Source: Bacteroides fluxus YIT 12057 (GTDB taxonomy: Bacteria; Bacteroidota; Bacteroidia; Bacteroidales; Bacteroidaceae). Taken from it: 64,000 bases of DNA. How positions within the stretch are numbered: the first letter of the stretch is position 1; every line of letters begins with the position of its first letter. The DNA lies in NCBI RefSeq assembly GCF_000195635.1, contig NZ_GL882633.1:1-64000 (forward strand), read 5' to 3'. This document shows positions 1 to 10,175 of this stretch, piece after piece. The position numbers and the translations under genes are program-made. The notes beneath the pieces were generated by a model that saw only the letters and a program-made list of their open reading frames with translations, did not search any database and had not been told where the DNA came from.

Positions 1-40
1 TATCAACTTAAATTAATTCCGCCAACGGGTTAATTAAAGA

Positions 41-1681
41 TTATTTAGTCCACCAACGCGGATCTCCAGCTTCACCATCTCCTTCAAATTTTACTCCCGG
101 TTTAAAATGAAAATCACCGTTCCGCGGATCCACAAAAAGATCTTCTCCCGATACAGTCAATACCTGAGCATCTGTAAACACTCTTTTATCTTGAGGAAAC
201 TCAGACGTCAAATAACAACCGGCAAAACTCAAGAAATTGGCATCTTTATCGTTATTGCTAGAGTTCATTTTTGACCCATTATTGTTTCCTGTAAAGATAT
301 TCTGAGTCACAGTCGTCTGTTTCGGCTGCTTATCCAAACGCAACAATTTAGGCATACCGATTGTATAGTTACAGAAAGTAGACTGCGTGAATGTAAATTC
401 ATCGACCTGCACACGTAAATCAATAATCTGATCACCAATATTCAGCAATGTATTTTTAGTAATGAGAATCTTGCCTAAAGAGCCCAATTTGCCTATATTC
501 AAAAGCCCGTAACCACTTAGTCCTACATTTTTAATAATGCAATTATTGATTTTTATTTCTTCAATATTCAAATCACCTGTATTAGTCCTGACAAGACTTC
601 TTGGAATTTGACTGATATAGCACCCGTCAAAACCTATTTTCACGGCACCATTCGCATTATTCAGTTCTACCAGGAACTGAGCGGATTCATCGCTGACCAC
701 ATCCATATATTGTACTTGGAAGCTATTCAATAAACCAGAGAAAACAAATTTACTCATGGTCAGACGCGGTAATTTACCACCTACTACATTTCCGGAAATA
801 TACAGGTTAGAAACACCTTCAGGCACAGTAAACTCACCTACCGAATAGTCTTTACCACCTTCAAATGAAAGCGTTACGTCACCTGTTTTACCTGCCAATA
901 ATGCATTTATATCTCCTCCGGCCGGAACAAGAATGGTCTCACCTTGTGAAGAGCCTAATGTTCTGAAAGCATATGCACCTCTACGGGCATCTTCATTAAA
1001 GATATATGCCAGATAATTGGTACCTGGTTTCAAGTCATTAATCGTCAATTCACCTGTCAGTTTTTGCTCTTCAGTAAGAACAAAAGGCTCATCATACCAC
1101 AAAGTATCCATCTTTTCTTCTTCCGTTTCATTCTCTGGCATCCGCCTTGTCAGTTCGGCAAACTCTATGCGAGTAGCAACTTCCTTGGTGGACCAATTCA
1201 AGACCACACTTGTTGTTCCAGGAGTGACATTAGTAAATATCTGTTCATCCGGAGTATCAAAACAAAGTTGGGTATACCCTGATTCCATACCATTTTGTTC
1301 ATTCAATGCTTTCATACGTACAGAATAACGGGAAGTGCCATCCAACCCGTCGAAAAGTACACGATACTCTGTATTTACCTCTAAAGTACCTTTATCATAA
1401 GCAGATAGCGTGTCGGCATATACATTGGCAGTGAATACAATATTATTGAAAAGCAAGCTATCCCCCTTACTGAATTCAAAATAATATTTGGTGGCCCCTT
1501 GCACCCCATTAAAAGAAAGTAACGCAGACGTAGGATTTTCTTCCACGCATTCAAAACTCGTGGAACGGAATAGGCGATCATGACTCCCGTCCACTGCCCA
1601 GTCATTAACGTCGTCTTGGCAAGCTGTTGTCAAGACAAGTAACAATCCGGTTATCACATAATATATATTTCTGATTTTCAT
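41..1681 (-). CDS. DUF5123/DUF4957-type surface lipoprotein with FN3-like domains
   Basis: Probably a cell-surface glycan-binding protein of the pectin locus. The start at 1681 gives a lipoprotein signal peptide with lipobox LTTAC (Cys about residue 21); the longer frame back to 1744 would overlap the SusD gene and has no signal peptide at its front. After the lipid Cys come two fibronectin-III-like segments (about residues 30-240), then a long Asn/Gly-rich stretch with the spacing of a right-handed parallel beta-helix (about 250-520), ending GDPRWWTK. It follows SusD by 31 bp and is the last gene of the SusC-SusD-DUF5123 set. A paralogue with the same architecture and ending lies at 53716-55353. 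Domain naming is from memory of families near pectin SusC/D pairs; glycan binding is inferred from context. Confidence 0.8.
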   Translation of the reverse strand: MKIRNIYYVITGLLLVLTTACQDDVNDWAVDGSHDRLFRSTSFECVEENPTSALLSFNGVQGATKYYFEFSKGDSLLFNNIVFTANVYADTLSAYDKGTLEVNTEYRVLFDGLDGTSRYSVRMKALNEQNGMESGYTQLCFDTPDEQIFTNVTPGTTSVVLNWSTKEVATRIEFAELTRRMPENETEEEKMDTLWYDEPFVLTEEQKLTGELTINDLKPGTNYLAYIFNEDARRGAYAFRTLGSSQGETILVPAGGDINALLAGKTGDVTLSFEGGKDYSVGEFTVPEGVSNLYISGNVVGGKLPRLTMSKFVFSGLLNSFQVQYMDVVSDESAQFLVELNNANGAVKIGFDGCYISQIPRSLVRTNTGDLNIEEIKINNCIIKNVGLSGYGLLNIGKLGSLGKILITKNTLLNIGDQIIDLRVQVDEFTFTQSTFCNYTIGMPKLLRLDKQPKQTTVTQNIFTGNNNGSKMNSSNNDKDANFLSFAGCYLTSEFPQDKRVFTDAQVLTVSGEDLFVDPRNGDFHFKPGVKFEGDGEAGDPRWWTK

Positions 1682-1712
1682 ATTGAATCTATCTTTATTA
1701 TAAACTGACGAA

Positions 1713-3773
1713 TTAATATCCATACGAATTAGACAAGAAGCCATTAGATTTCACAATATCCTCATAATAAATAGGATATAGATGGCGATAGTTGCATACT
1801 CCATTTCCTAACTTATTGATTGTAGTAGAGATATAATTTTGTATCTCCGTTCCCCATTGCAATTCACCCAGCAACACAGAATAATCGTAAGAAGAACGCA
1901 GGCCAGAAGCACAAGCCAATACTTTAGCTGAATTTTGTATCAAAGTTTTCGCGTCATCAGCATCTTCACGTTCCCAATAATTACTCGGAATCCATTTAAT
2001 TTCACGATATTCACTACCAGGACTAGCATTACGTTGTGTATAAAAGTTAACAGATGACCAATCAATGAACTCTTCATCACTTCCCTGATATTTATAATAT
2101 AATGTGGTCGGGATATCAGACGGTTCGTAAGTTTTATCAAATATCTCAATCGTCTTGGTTCCATCCATCATATAAACCATGGCGCGCTTCATATCTTCAA
2201 TCTTGCTATCGAGCAACCCCCAGCGTACCAAATCAAGTTTACGAATACCTTCACCCCCTAATTCCCAAGCACGTTCATTAACAATAGCTTCGAAAAAATC
2301 GGAGTCATATTGACCTATTTTTTCAGACCCAGCACCAAATGCGCGCTCACGTACCATCTCCAATGCTTGACGGGCGCTGATTCCTGCTGTAACATCTACT
2401 GCATCTACACCTCTGTCCAACATATAACGAGCTTCAGCAAACATCAGAAGTACATCAGGATAACGCATCAAAATCCAATTGATACCGGTCGGTACGCGAC
2501 TGGTAGCCGTCAAAGCCAGTTGCTTATAAGCATCGGACGCCCAAAAGAAACTCCATTTACCCAAGGCCACATTCATGATATCATTATTCATCACTTCCTG
2601 AATCTTCTTAGTATCACCATCTTTCTTATAAGTAGGCCAATAAACAGCATAGTCACGACGACGGTCTTCAGGATCAAAAGAATAGAAATAATAGGCATTT
2701 GTACTAACATAAGTACCACCAAAGCCTCTTTGCCCATATCCTATATTACCATCCATACGGCGTCCCATTAAAGTTCCGATATCGCCGCTTTGTCCCACAC
2801 CGTTTGCAACTTCCAACATGTTTTCATTATAAGTATTATAGCTTTCACTGCAAACCGTTTTCCAGATATCTCCGTAATCAGGATCCAGGCTGTGCGGATT
2901 TTCAACATCCCCTATCAGTTCAGCACATTCTCTTTCGGCTATCTCATAGAACTTTTTCCAATCTTTAGAACGTCCTACATAGAAACCACCAGTTTCTGCC
3001 ATTCCCGGATTAGCTTCTATATTGGGATAATGTTCCACATTAGTGTCCGGGAACTGATTACCGTCCCGTACAGACCATCCCCCGGCAAACAAAGCAATAC
3101 GGGCAAGCAATCCTTTCGCAAAACCTTTTGTCACACGTTCGCTATTGTACTCTCCCGTACCCATCCAAGGTAAATAAGGGATAGCTTCTTCCATATCCTT
3201 GATAAGTCCGGAATATACACTGTCACGGTCAACCTTCCCCATATACACATTGGAAAGATCTGAATTTGACATATTATCTTTATAAGGAATATCACCGTAA
3301 CGACGCACCAGTTCAAAATTAGCCAACGCACGCAGTACCAACGCTTCTCCATAATAACCTTGAATCACGGAGGAAGAAGCCAACAAGCTTGAATTGCGTA
3401 TACCTTCTACAGCTGTATTGGCATACTCTGCCATTTTAAAGATACTTTCCCATTTAGTGTTTTCCAGATAAATACTACAGAAATAATTGGCAATACCATT
3501 ATCTGCACCGGACTGAGAAGGGTCATTCTGATAGCCGCTGGCCAACTCTATATCAGATACTCCCTGCCAGTTAACAGACATTTTCTGCCCATAAACATAA
3601 GTATCAGTCATCAGTGAATAAACACCCATAATGGCCGACTTAGCCAAACCTTCATTCTCGAAAATGACCTCTCCTGTTTGCGAAGAAGGGGATTCCGTTT
3701 CCAGAAAATCACTGCATGAAGCCAAAGCCAAACTTCCGGCAACTGCCATACACAATAATATATGTTTTTTCAT
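1713..3773 (-). CDS. SusD/RagB-family outer-membrane lipoprotein
   Basis: Surface lipoprotein that caps the SusC transporter and binds the oligosaccharide to be imported. The N-terminus MKKHILLCMAVAGSLALASC is a type II signal with lipobox LASC, followed by SDFLETESPS, the usual SusD opening. The helical TPR-like part (about residues 60-330) includes the segments GYYGEALVLRALANFELVRRYGD and ARQALEMVRERAF, and the C-terminal half has NERAWELGGEGIRKLDLVRW, a near-universal SusD signature. At 686 residues it is longer than the usual 500-600. It lies 15 bp downstream of its SusC partner. The ligand is inferred to be a pectin fragment from the adjoining pectinase genes. Confidence 0.95.
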   Translation of the reverse strand: MKKHILLCMAVAGSLALASCSDFLETESPSSQTGEVIFENEGLAKSAIMGVYSLMTDTYVYGQKMSVNWQGVSDIELASGYQNDPSQSGADNGIANYFCSIYLENTKWESIFKMAEYANTAVEGIRNSSLLASSSVIQGYYGEALVLRALANFELVRRYGDIPYKDNMSNSDLSNVYMGKVDRDSVYSGLIKDMEEAIPYLPWMGTGEYNSERVTKGFAKGLLARIALFAGGWSVRDGNQFPDTNVEHYPNIEANPGMAETGGFYVGRSKDWKKFYEIAERECAELIGDVENPHSLDPDYGDIWKTVCSESYNTYNENMLEVANGVGQSGDIGTLMGRRMDGNIGYGQRGFGGTYVSTNAYYFYSFDPEDRRRDYAVYWPTYKKDGDTKKIQEVMNNDIMNVALGKWSFFWASDAYKQLALTATSRVPTGINWILMRYPDVLLMFAEARYMLDRGVDAVDVTAGISARQALEMVRERAFGAGSEKIGQYDSDFFEAIVNERAWELGGEGIRKLDLVRWGLLDSKIEDMKRAMVYMMDGTKTIEIFDKTYEPSDIPTTLYYKYQGSDEEFIDWSSVNFYTQRNASPGSEYREIKWIPSNYWEREDADDAKTLIQNSAKVLACASGLRSSYDYSVLLGELQWGTEIQNYISTTINKLGNGVCNYRHLYPIYYEDIVKSNGFLSNSYGY

Positions 3774-3788
3774 ACGTCTATTTTATTT

Positions 3789-6700
3789 TTAGAATGTAAC
3801 ATTTAAACCAAAGATATAAGATCTTGACTTAGGATAAGCCGATTTATCATAACCAGATACCATGCGATTGGAACTTGTATTTACCTCCGGATCCTGGCCA
3901 CTATATCCGGTCAGACACAAAAGGTTGTTTCCCGTGGCATAGACGCGCAGATTTTTCACTCCGAACTTCCGTGTCCAAACTTTAGGCAAAGTATATCCCA
4001 ACGTCAACGTTCCCAAACGTAAGAAAGAACCATCTTCCACAGCCCAATCCGTTGTTACAGAATTATTCATCAAAGGATGCCATATCGTTGCACCGGCATT
4101 GATTTCTTGCAACCTTTCCGGATTTGCAAACTTACCATAATAGATATTCTGTCCTGTCACAGGATCAATAGTCGTAAAACGGTTGGCAAGGCTCATTTCC
4201 GAACTCATGTTCTGATACCTCTTGGCTCCTACATAAGAAGTATAGTCTATTTTATTCACATTAAGAATATCGTTGCCATAAGACCAGTTGAACATGGCAG
4301 TCAGGTCAAAACCTTTCCATCCAGCTGAAAAGCTGAAACCTCCTGTATGTTTGGGCATGGTATGCCCAATCACCTTGCGGTCCTTTTCATCCACAATCCC
4401 GTTTCCGTCCAAATCTTTCAGTTTCAAATGCCCGGGACCATAATACTGCCCACCCTTATCCAAAAGGCTTGCCGCATTCGGGTTAGATGATGTATAATTG
4501 CCTTCCGCATCAGTGTTCTGAATCCAGCGTTGAGTCTTGTTATCATAAGTAAAATCATCAAAGGAATAAAAGCCGTCACATACATAGCCATAAATCAGTC
4601 CCACTTCCTGCCCTACTATAATCCGGTAATTGTCACTACCCACTTCAGAAGAACCTCCATTGGTAATAATCATGGGCTCATCAGTAGCAAGTTTATTCAC
4701 TTTATTTTTGTTGAAAGCAATGTTGAAATTGAAATCCAGAAAGAAATCCTTAGTTTGTACCAGATTGGCATTCAATGAAAGTTCTACACCCCTGTTGGTT
4801 GTTTGCCCCAAATTCTGGTATTGTGTCCTGTAACCCGCATTGGAAGGTAACTGCACTTCCATAATCAAGTCCTTTGTAATATCATTGTAAAAATCAAAAG
4901 TCATGTTGACACGATTATTCCAAAAGCCCATGTCCAAACCAACATTAGTCGAATACTTAGACTCCCAGGTAAGATTTTCATTACGCAAGCGAGTGGAAGG
5001 CTGCAACCCACTCTGTCCGGTCCCGTTCTGATAATACAAGTATTTAATGTTCGTAACAGGACTGTATGTCTGGCGCCAGAAAGAGCCTACACGCGCGTTA
5101 CCCGACTTACCGAAACTGGCACGCAGTTTCAGATTGGACATCCAATCTTTGGTCGATTCCATAAAGCTCTCATCTGAGACACGCCAAGCAGCAGAGGCTG
5201 CCGGAAAGATTCCCCATTTGTTTCCGGGAGCAAATACATTTGTGCCATCAGCACGCAGCGTAAAGGTCAGATAGTACTTGTCATTCAAAATATAATTGGC
5301 ACGGCCAAAATAAGACATACTACGACTTGGTTCATCAATCGTAGTATAGGTGGGCTCTGAAGTTCCACTATTCCACATTGCCAAAATGTTATCCACTGTA
5401 TAGTCTTTCGGGAAATAGTCGGCATTTATCTCCATTTTGTCTTTTTCTGAACTTTTAGCCTCAATACCAGCCATAAGATCAATACGATGTTTCTTAGCGA
5501 TATTAAGATTATAGTTAATAGTGGAACGTAATGTCCAATTATTTCCATTCCAATATTCACGTTTTGCCACAGGGTTACCCCCACGGCCATTGGCTGTACC
5601 CGTACGTGCCAGCCAGATATTGTCAGTACGGTCGAATGTATATCCATAGGAGCCTTCAGCACGCCATTGCAATCCTTTGATTACATCCCATACCAAAGCC
5701 ACATTGTAGCTGTTGTTAAACTTCGTCTGTTTTTTATATTCATTCTTGATATTGAACAACGGGTCATTCAAATTACTTATATTTTCAAACACCAACGCAT
5801 CATCACCAGCCAAATCCTCTTCCGTTAAATCTGTCAATGTACCTATTACCGGATATTTCACAGCATCACGCAATTTAGAACCACTTGACACACTCGGGCC
5901 ATCAATGACTTGATGGGTCATTTTACCATTAAAGTCCAAACGTAACTTTTTCCCGAACTTTTTGGTGATTTTCACATTCAAATTATCACGTTTGAAATTA
6001 GAAGACTTCATAATATAACTTTCATCGTCATGTGTATAGCTTAAACTATAAATAAGATCTTCGCTACCTCCACTAATGTTCAAGTTATAATTTTGCTTGA
6101 CACCTGTATTGTTGAACACTAAATCCTGCCAATCAGTACCTACTTTTGACATATAAATGTCAACATCTTCCCAACGGCCATAACGGTCGAAGAAACCAGC
6201 ATTTTCACTGGAATCGAGCTCACGTTGCAAATAAACATATTCATAGGGAGAAAGTACTTCCGTAGGATTGTAGAAACGGTTAAGACCCACCGATGCATTG
6301 AAAGTCACTTCAGTTTTACCAACACGCCCGCTCTTAGTCGTCACTAAAATTACACCGTTGGCACCTTTCGCACCATAAATGGCAGTGGAAGAAGCATCTT
6401 TCAAGACATCAATACTTTCAATATCTGTAGGAGGAATATCACTGATGCTACTTACTTCAAATCCATCAACAATAAAAAGAGGTTCGTTGCTTTGCGTAAT
6501 GGAGCCTCCACCACGTACACGAATATTTACCGCCGCATCCGGAGAACCCTCCGAGGTCATAACACTTACACCAGCCAAACGGCCCGTGATAGCACTGGCT
6601 GCCGAAGTCACAGGAATATTCTTTAAAGTGTTCTCACCTACCGAAGAAATAGCTCCCGTCAAATCCTTTTTACGTGCATTGCCATATCCCACAGCTACCA

Positions 6701-7040
6701 CTTCTACTTCACCCAACATTTGTGCATCATCCTGCAAAACAATCTTCAACACCTTCCCTGCAACGGCATTTACTTCTTCGGACTTCATACCGATATAGGT
6801 GACAATAATCTTCTTTCCTTTATTCATGGTTATAGAGAAATTACCGTCCAAGTCAGTAACAACCCCATTAGTTTTATTACCTTTTTCCATTACAGTAGCA
6901 CCGATAACCGGTTCTCCATATGAATCCACAACATTACCTTTTATTGTAATGTTTTGAGCCAATGCCCCTATCGACACAAACAGCAGAAGTGCCGACAAGA
7001 GCAACAACCTGCTCCCTGTTTTTCTAGTCTTTCCTTTCAT
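3789..7040 (-). CDS. SusC/RagA-family TonB-dependent transporter
   Basis: Outer-membrane beta-barrel that imports oligosaccharides using TonB/ExbBD energy. A signal peptide ends near GALAQ; then a carboxypeptidase-regulatory-like domain (NVVDSYGEPVIGATV, about residues 33-110), a TonB-box-like stretch (EVVAVGYGNARKKDLTGA), a plug domain with the SusC signature DVLKDASSTAIYGAKGANGV, and a long barrel ending in SYIFGLNVTF with terminal Phe. Its 1083 residues are normal for the family. No clear TAnnTTTG motif is visible in the 122 bp between it and the pectinesterase gene, so it may be read from the upstream PL1 promoter. Confidence 0.95.
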   Translation of the reverse strand: MKGKTRKTGSRLLLLSALLLFVSIGALAQNITIKGNVVDSYGEPVIGATVMEKGNKTNGVVTDLDGNFSITMNKGKKIIVTYIGMKSEEVNAVAGKVLKIVLQDDAQMLGEVEVVAVGYGNARKKDLTGAISSVGENTLKNIPVTSAASAITGRLAGVSVMTSEGSPDAAVNIRVRGGGSITQSNEPLFIVDGFEVSSISDIPPTDIESIDVLKDASSTAIYGAKGANGVILVTTKSGRVGKTEVTFNASVGLNRFYNPTEVLSPYEYVYLQRELDSSENAGFFDRYGRWEDVDIYMSKVGTDWQDLVFNNTGVKQNYNLNISGGSEDLIYSLSYTHDDESYIMKSSNFKRDNLNVKITKKFGKKLRLDFNGKMTHQVIDGPSVSSGSKLRDAVKYPVIGTLTDLTEEDLAGDDALVFENISNLNDPLFNIKNEYKKQTKFNNSYNVALVWDVIKGLQWRAEGSYGYTFDRTDNIWLARTGTANGRGGNPVAKREYWNGNNWTLRSTINYNLNIAKKHRIDLMAGIEAKSSEKDKMEINADYFPKDYTVDNILAMWNSGTSEPTYTTIDEPSRSMSYFGRANYILNDKYYLTFTLRADGTNVFAPGNKWGIFPAASAAWRVSDESFMESTKDWMSNLKLRASFGKSGNARVGSFWRQTYSPVTNIKYLYYQNGTGQSGLQPSTRLRNENLTWESKYSTNVGLDMGFWNNRVNMTFDFYNDITKDLIMEVQLPSNAGYRTQYQNLGQTTNRGVELSLNANLVQTKDFFLDFNFNIAFNKNKVNKLATDEPMIITNGGSSEVGSDNYRIIVGQEVGLIYGYVCDGFYSFDDFTYDNKTQRWIQNTDAEGNYTSSNPNAASLLDKGGQYYGPGHLKLKDLDGNGIVDEKDRKVIGHTMPKHTGGFSFSAGWKGFDLTAMFNWSYGNDILNVNKIDYTSYVGAKRYQNMSSEMSLANRFTTIDPVTGQNIYYGKFANPERLQEINAGATIWHPLMNNSVTTDWAVEDGSFLRLGTLTLGYTLPKVWTRKFGVKNLRVYATGNNLLCLTGYSGQDPEVNTSSNRMVSGYDKSAYPKSRSYIFGLNVTF

Positions 7041-7162
7041 GATAGTATTATTTGGTTAAACAATAATTAAATTCAAACATGGGATTATCCCCTTTTCATT
7101 TGCAAAATTCAAAAAAACGAGCTGGTTGTAAGAGGAAAAATTATCGTAATAGGTGGAAAAAG

Positions 7163-8263
7163 TCATTTCACACTTTTTTTCATCCATGCCCGTGGATCCC
7201 ATCCGTCATTTCCCTTGACAATACGTTCATAGGTCAATTTATCTGCCTCCTCTTTAGTGATGGCAGCACGGCATGATCCCTTTCCTGCCTCGTTACCCCG
7301 TCCTTCATATTCCGTTTTACGACGGCTCAAGTCCAATACTTTTCCATCAGCGTCACGGCTGTCATATTCGGCGAACAGTCCCGGAATGGTTCCCATATTC
7401 GTCCATCCCTCGGGAGCGACGGGAATACGCATGGTGGTATGGATATACACGGCAACAGGGGAGTTATGCCACGGGCGTCCCAATTTCTGTTTTCCATCGG
7501 CGGCGGCCTCATTGCCATCTACCACACAATTGCGGAATACATAGCCGAACTTGGCATTTTTATGACAGGGGGCTACAATGACCGAACCGCTGCGCACATT
7601 ATACAATGTACAATTCTCAAGCAGCGCATCGCCGCCACCATAAAAATAGTCAACGGCACCTTCAATCCAGCAATCCTTGACATAAAGACGGTAAGAGTCA
7701 TTCTTTGCTGTCATCCAAGTATCCTGGAAAGAACGGAAAATACAATTGTAAAAAGCGACACAATCAGCTTGTGTATTCATGGCCAGAGCCTGGGGACCTG
7801 CCTGGCTTTCCACCCCCCAATCGTTGATATAAGAGATGTTTTCAGCGTAAAAATGATCACCCTCTATTTTGACCACGGCACCCTCAAAACCTGCAACCTC
7901 CGAAGAAGGATTATGAACAGAATGCTGCCAGTAAGCTGTCTTGGAAGCATCCTCACCCTCTTTGGGCTGACCGCCCACATTCAGATTATGATGGATAACC
8001 GTCTTATTCTTATCCTGACCTATCAAATGAATATACGTTTTATCTTTCGGGACAATGACCTGCTCTCTATAGGAACCGTTTTTTACAAAAATACACCAAG
8101 GCTCATCACGATTTTCCGGCGCAGCATTCACCGCGTCCTGAATACTTGTATAATTACCGCTTCCATCTTGTGCAACCATTGCATGATAAGGGGATGAAGC
8201 ATTTTGAGCATGCCCCAAAGAAACAAATCCGGCCAATGCCGTTACTAAAATTAAATTCTTCAT
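7163..8263 (-). CDS. pectinesterase (CE8 pectin methylesterase)
   Basis: Removes methyl esters from homogalacturonan, making it accessible to pectate lyase and polygalacturonase. A signal peptide ends at GHAQ (about residue 20), so it is exported. The CE8 motifs are all visible: GSYREQV (63-69), QDTW with Asp181 as likely acid/base, VDYFYG with Asp205 as likely nucleophile, and LGRPW with Arg263 binding the uronate. Its 366 residues equal one catalytic domain. It lies 29 bp downstream of the PL1 gene and is probably co-transcribed with it, which fits de-esterification coupled to lyase cleavage. Confidence 0.95.
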   Translation of the reverse strand: MKNLILVTALAGFVSLGHAQNASSPYHAMVAQDGSGNYTSIQDAVNAAPENRDEPWCIFVKNGSYREQVIVPKDKTYIHLIGQDKNKTVIHHNLNVGGQPKEGEDASKTAYWQHSVHNPSSEVAGFEGAVVKIEGDHFYAENISYINDWGVESQAGPQALAMNTQADCVAFYNCIFRSFQDTWMTAKNDSYRLYVKDCWIEGAVDYFYGGGDALLENCTLYNVRSGSVIVAPCHKNAKFGYVFRNCVVDGNEAAADGKQKLGRPWHNSPVAVYIHTTMRIPVAPEGWTNMGTIPGLFAEYDSRDADGKVLDLSRRKTEYEGRGNEAGKGSCRAAITKEEADKLTYERIVKGNDGWDPRAWMKKSVK

Positions 8264-8292
8264 ATATAATAGATTTTTAAATTAAATTCTGA

Positions 8293-9825
8293 CTAAAACT
8301 GTTTTTCCACCATACTATTTAAATACACTTCCAGATTAGTATAGCCTTCTTCACTTAATGTCGTTGAAGTTCCGTCCGAAGCATCTTGCGGATTCAGTTC
8401 ATGGGCTATCTCCCAAATATCAGGCATACCGTCGCCATCTGTATCTCTCAAATCATCGGCAGTAACCCCTCCATCGCTGAGTTCCGGCCAGGCAGCGGCA
8501 GCTCCTTCCGGTTTCACATCCGCAGGCAGGTCTATCAATCCGGGCACTTTCTCCGCTTCGGGCGTTACACTGCCTATATAAGTAGCTGTCCCCTTCAGGG
8601 TCTCCTGAACAATGCGTTCGTCAATGACATCCCGCCATTTGGAACATCCTGCATCCTCCAGCACCAACCGGTAGGCTTCTTCCGCCGAGTGAGTGGTGAC
8701 CGTCCCTGTTTCCAAGGGAGTGGATAGGCGTATCTCCTTTTTCACTTCTTCTGTAAAAGTATGGTCGCAGGCAGCATTATTTATTTGTCCGTAAATACCT
8801 TTTGTCCAGTTGTCACGGGTAACATCCGGATGTCCCTCCACCACATTGCCATCCACATAAAGCCGCCCCCATACGTGTTCCATCGGCTGCCAGATATTGG
8901 GAGTGCCGTCTTCCTTATAGCAATAGCGGGTTGTACGGACTCCGATGGCGGCAATTCTGTAGCTTACAGGACCCTTTTCAGGGGTCGCCGGTCCCGGCTT
9001 ATAATAATTATTGACGATATTAACCTTCATGCCTTCCCCGCCATAGCATCCGTTGCCGGCCCAGTTGTAGAAGACATTATTGCGCATATCCACATACTCA
9101 CGGTCCTGTGTGCCGGGACGAGGGCCAAGACGGGGCACGCGGCTCTCGTGGTGCGCCAGCAGGTTATGGTGGAAAGACGCTCCGGCTCCTCCCCAGATAG
9201 CCCCGTAGCCATGCCTGCCTTTGGCGTGTCCTGCCGTACGGAGGCTTTCGGAAACAAGACACCACTGCACGGTGAGATTCTCCCCGCCATATACAGAACA
9301 GGCCTCATCAACGGACCAGCTGATGGAACAATGATCAATCATCACATTCTTGCTGTCCATGCAGCACAATCCGTCCGGCTCACCTCCGCCCTCATTGCCT
9401 ACACGGAAACGCAAGTAACGGACAATCACATTTTCCGCATTAATCGTAACCGGGCAACGGGCTATGCAGATACCTTGTCCGGGGGCAGTCTGGCCGGCAA
9501 TAGTCAGGTCACCATTCACTATACGCAGGCTACGGTCCAGAAAGATTGTTCCCGCCACATCAAATACAATGGTACGTGCCCCCTGCTGCATCACGGCATG
9601 ACGCAATGTTCCCTCCCGGGTGCCATCCTCCAAGGTCGTGACATGATACACCTTGCCGCCACGTCCGCCGGTAGTGTAACGTCCAAAACCTTCGGCACCG
9701 GGAAATGCCGGTAAATCGCGGGCAATCACTTCACCCATATTACCCATTCCTATCCATAGGAAAAACACCCATACGAGATAGCTGCCCGGAAAGCGGGACA
9801 TAGAATAATTCTGCTGTTTCATCAT
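8293..9825 (-). CDS. pectate lyase, polysaccharide lyase family 1
   Basis: Cleaves de-esterified homogalacturonan by calcium-dependent beta-elimination. The sequence opens its mature part with LPAFPGAEGFGRYTTGGRGG, typical of the Bacteroides PL1 group. Parallel beta-helix motifs follow: VIVRYLRFRVGNEGGGEPDG, VMIDHCSISWSVDEACSVYG with the calcium-binding acids, and FHHNLLAHHESRVPRLGPR, which contains the likely catalytic Arg. The tail carries a DTDGDGMPDIWE calcium-binding repeat (about residues 462-473). A long N-terminal leader with one hydrophobic stretch (VWVFFLWIGMGNMGEVIA) acts as signal; the first ATG is at 9825, but a start a few codons in cannot be excluded. It appears to be first gene of the left locus operon. 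Confidence 0.93.
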   Translation of the reverse strand: MMKQQNYSMSRFPGSYLVWVFFLWIGMGNMGEVIARDLPAFPGAEGFGRYTTGGRGGKVYHVTTLEDGTREGTLRHAVMQQGARTIVFDVAGTIFLDRSLRIVNGDLTIAGQTAPGQGICIARCPVTINAENVIVRYLRFRVGNEGGGEPDGLCCMDSKNVMIDHCSISWSVDEACSVYGGENLTVQWCLVSESLRTAGHAKGRHGYGAIWGGAGASFHHNLLAHHESRVPRLGPRPGTQDREYVDMRNNVFYNWAGNGCYGGEGMKVNIVNNYYKPGPATPEKGPVSYRIAAIGVRTTRYCYKEDGTPNIWQPMEHVWGRLYVDGNVVEGHPDVTRDNWTKGIYGQINNAACDHTFTEEVKKEIRLSTPLETGTVTTHSAEEAYRLVLEDAGCSKWRDVIDERIVQETLKGTATYIGSVTPEAEKVPGLIDLPADVKPEGAAAAWPELSDGGVTADDLRDTDGDGMPDIWEIAHELNPQDASDGTSTTLSEEGYTNLEVYLNSMVEKQF

Positions 9826-9845
9826 AGTACTTTAATTTGTTGAAG

Positions 9846-9853
9846 CAAAAATA
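9846..9853 (-). promoter_or_regulatory. -7 promoter motif for the PL1-CE8 operon
   Basis: Reads TATTTTTG on the minus strand, matching the Bacteroides -7 consensus TAnnTTTG, 20 bp before the PL1 start codon. No convincing -33 TTTG is seen at the normal spacing. The 22-bp-period repeat array at 10024-10111 lies about 170 bp further upstream. Confidence 0.5.
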
Positions 9854-10023
9854 GACCTCCCACAGCAGAATATAGGGGAATATTTATCAGAAAAGGTGAA
9901 CTATCAAGCGTTTCATCCCTCCTTTACAGCGACATCCGCCGCAAATTGGCAAAAAAAAGGAGAACGTTACTGCATGCTGTTTCCTTCGCCAAGCAAACTA
10001 ATGTTTTTCTTGCCAAAAAATAA

Positions 10024-10111
10024 TCGTCCGACAACCGTTGAATTATCGTCCGACAGCTGTCGGACGATAATTCAACGGTTGTCGGACGATAAGAAAACAG
10101 ATATCGGACGA
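10024..10111. repeat. 22-bp-period repeat array containing a perfect 68-bp palindrome
   Basis: This 350-bp stretch between two minus-strand genes (9826-10175) has no gene. It holds five 10-bp units: TCGTCCGACA at 10024 and 10046, then the inverted form TGTCGGACGA at 10058 and 10080, and TATCGGACGA at 10102. Spacers are 12, 2, 12 and 12 bp. Positions 10023-10090 form a perfect, loopless palindrome of two 34-bp arms centred between 10056 and 10057; even the 12-bp spacers of the two arms are reverse complements. The array ends 64 bp from the stop of the PatB gene. Another array with the same spacing lies at 48161-48248. Confidence 0.95.
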
Positions 10112-10175
10112 TTAATTATTAGTAGCCCAAGATATAAAATGTAACGATGCAGAAAACAGGGCGCTGCCTCGCTGC

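Noticed and set aside
1682..1744. Longer start for the DUF5123 lipoprotein
   Set aside because: It would overlap SusD and push the signal peptide inside the protein.
9027..9714. Long reading frames on both strands inside the PL1 gene
   Set aside because: They lie fully within a gene with clear family motifs and have no signal, motif or promoter of their own; GC-rich coding DNA gives such frames by chance.
10024..10111. CRISPR array
   Set aside because: Spacers are 12 bp and themselves repeated or complementary, units are only 10 bp, orientation inverts, and no cas gene is present.
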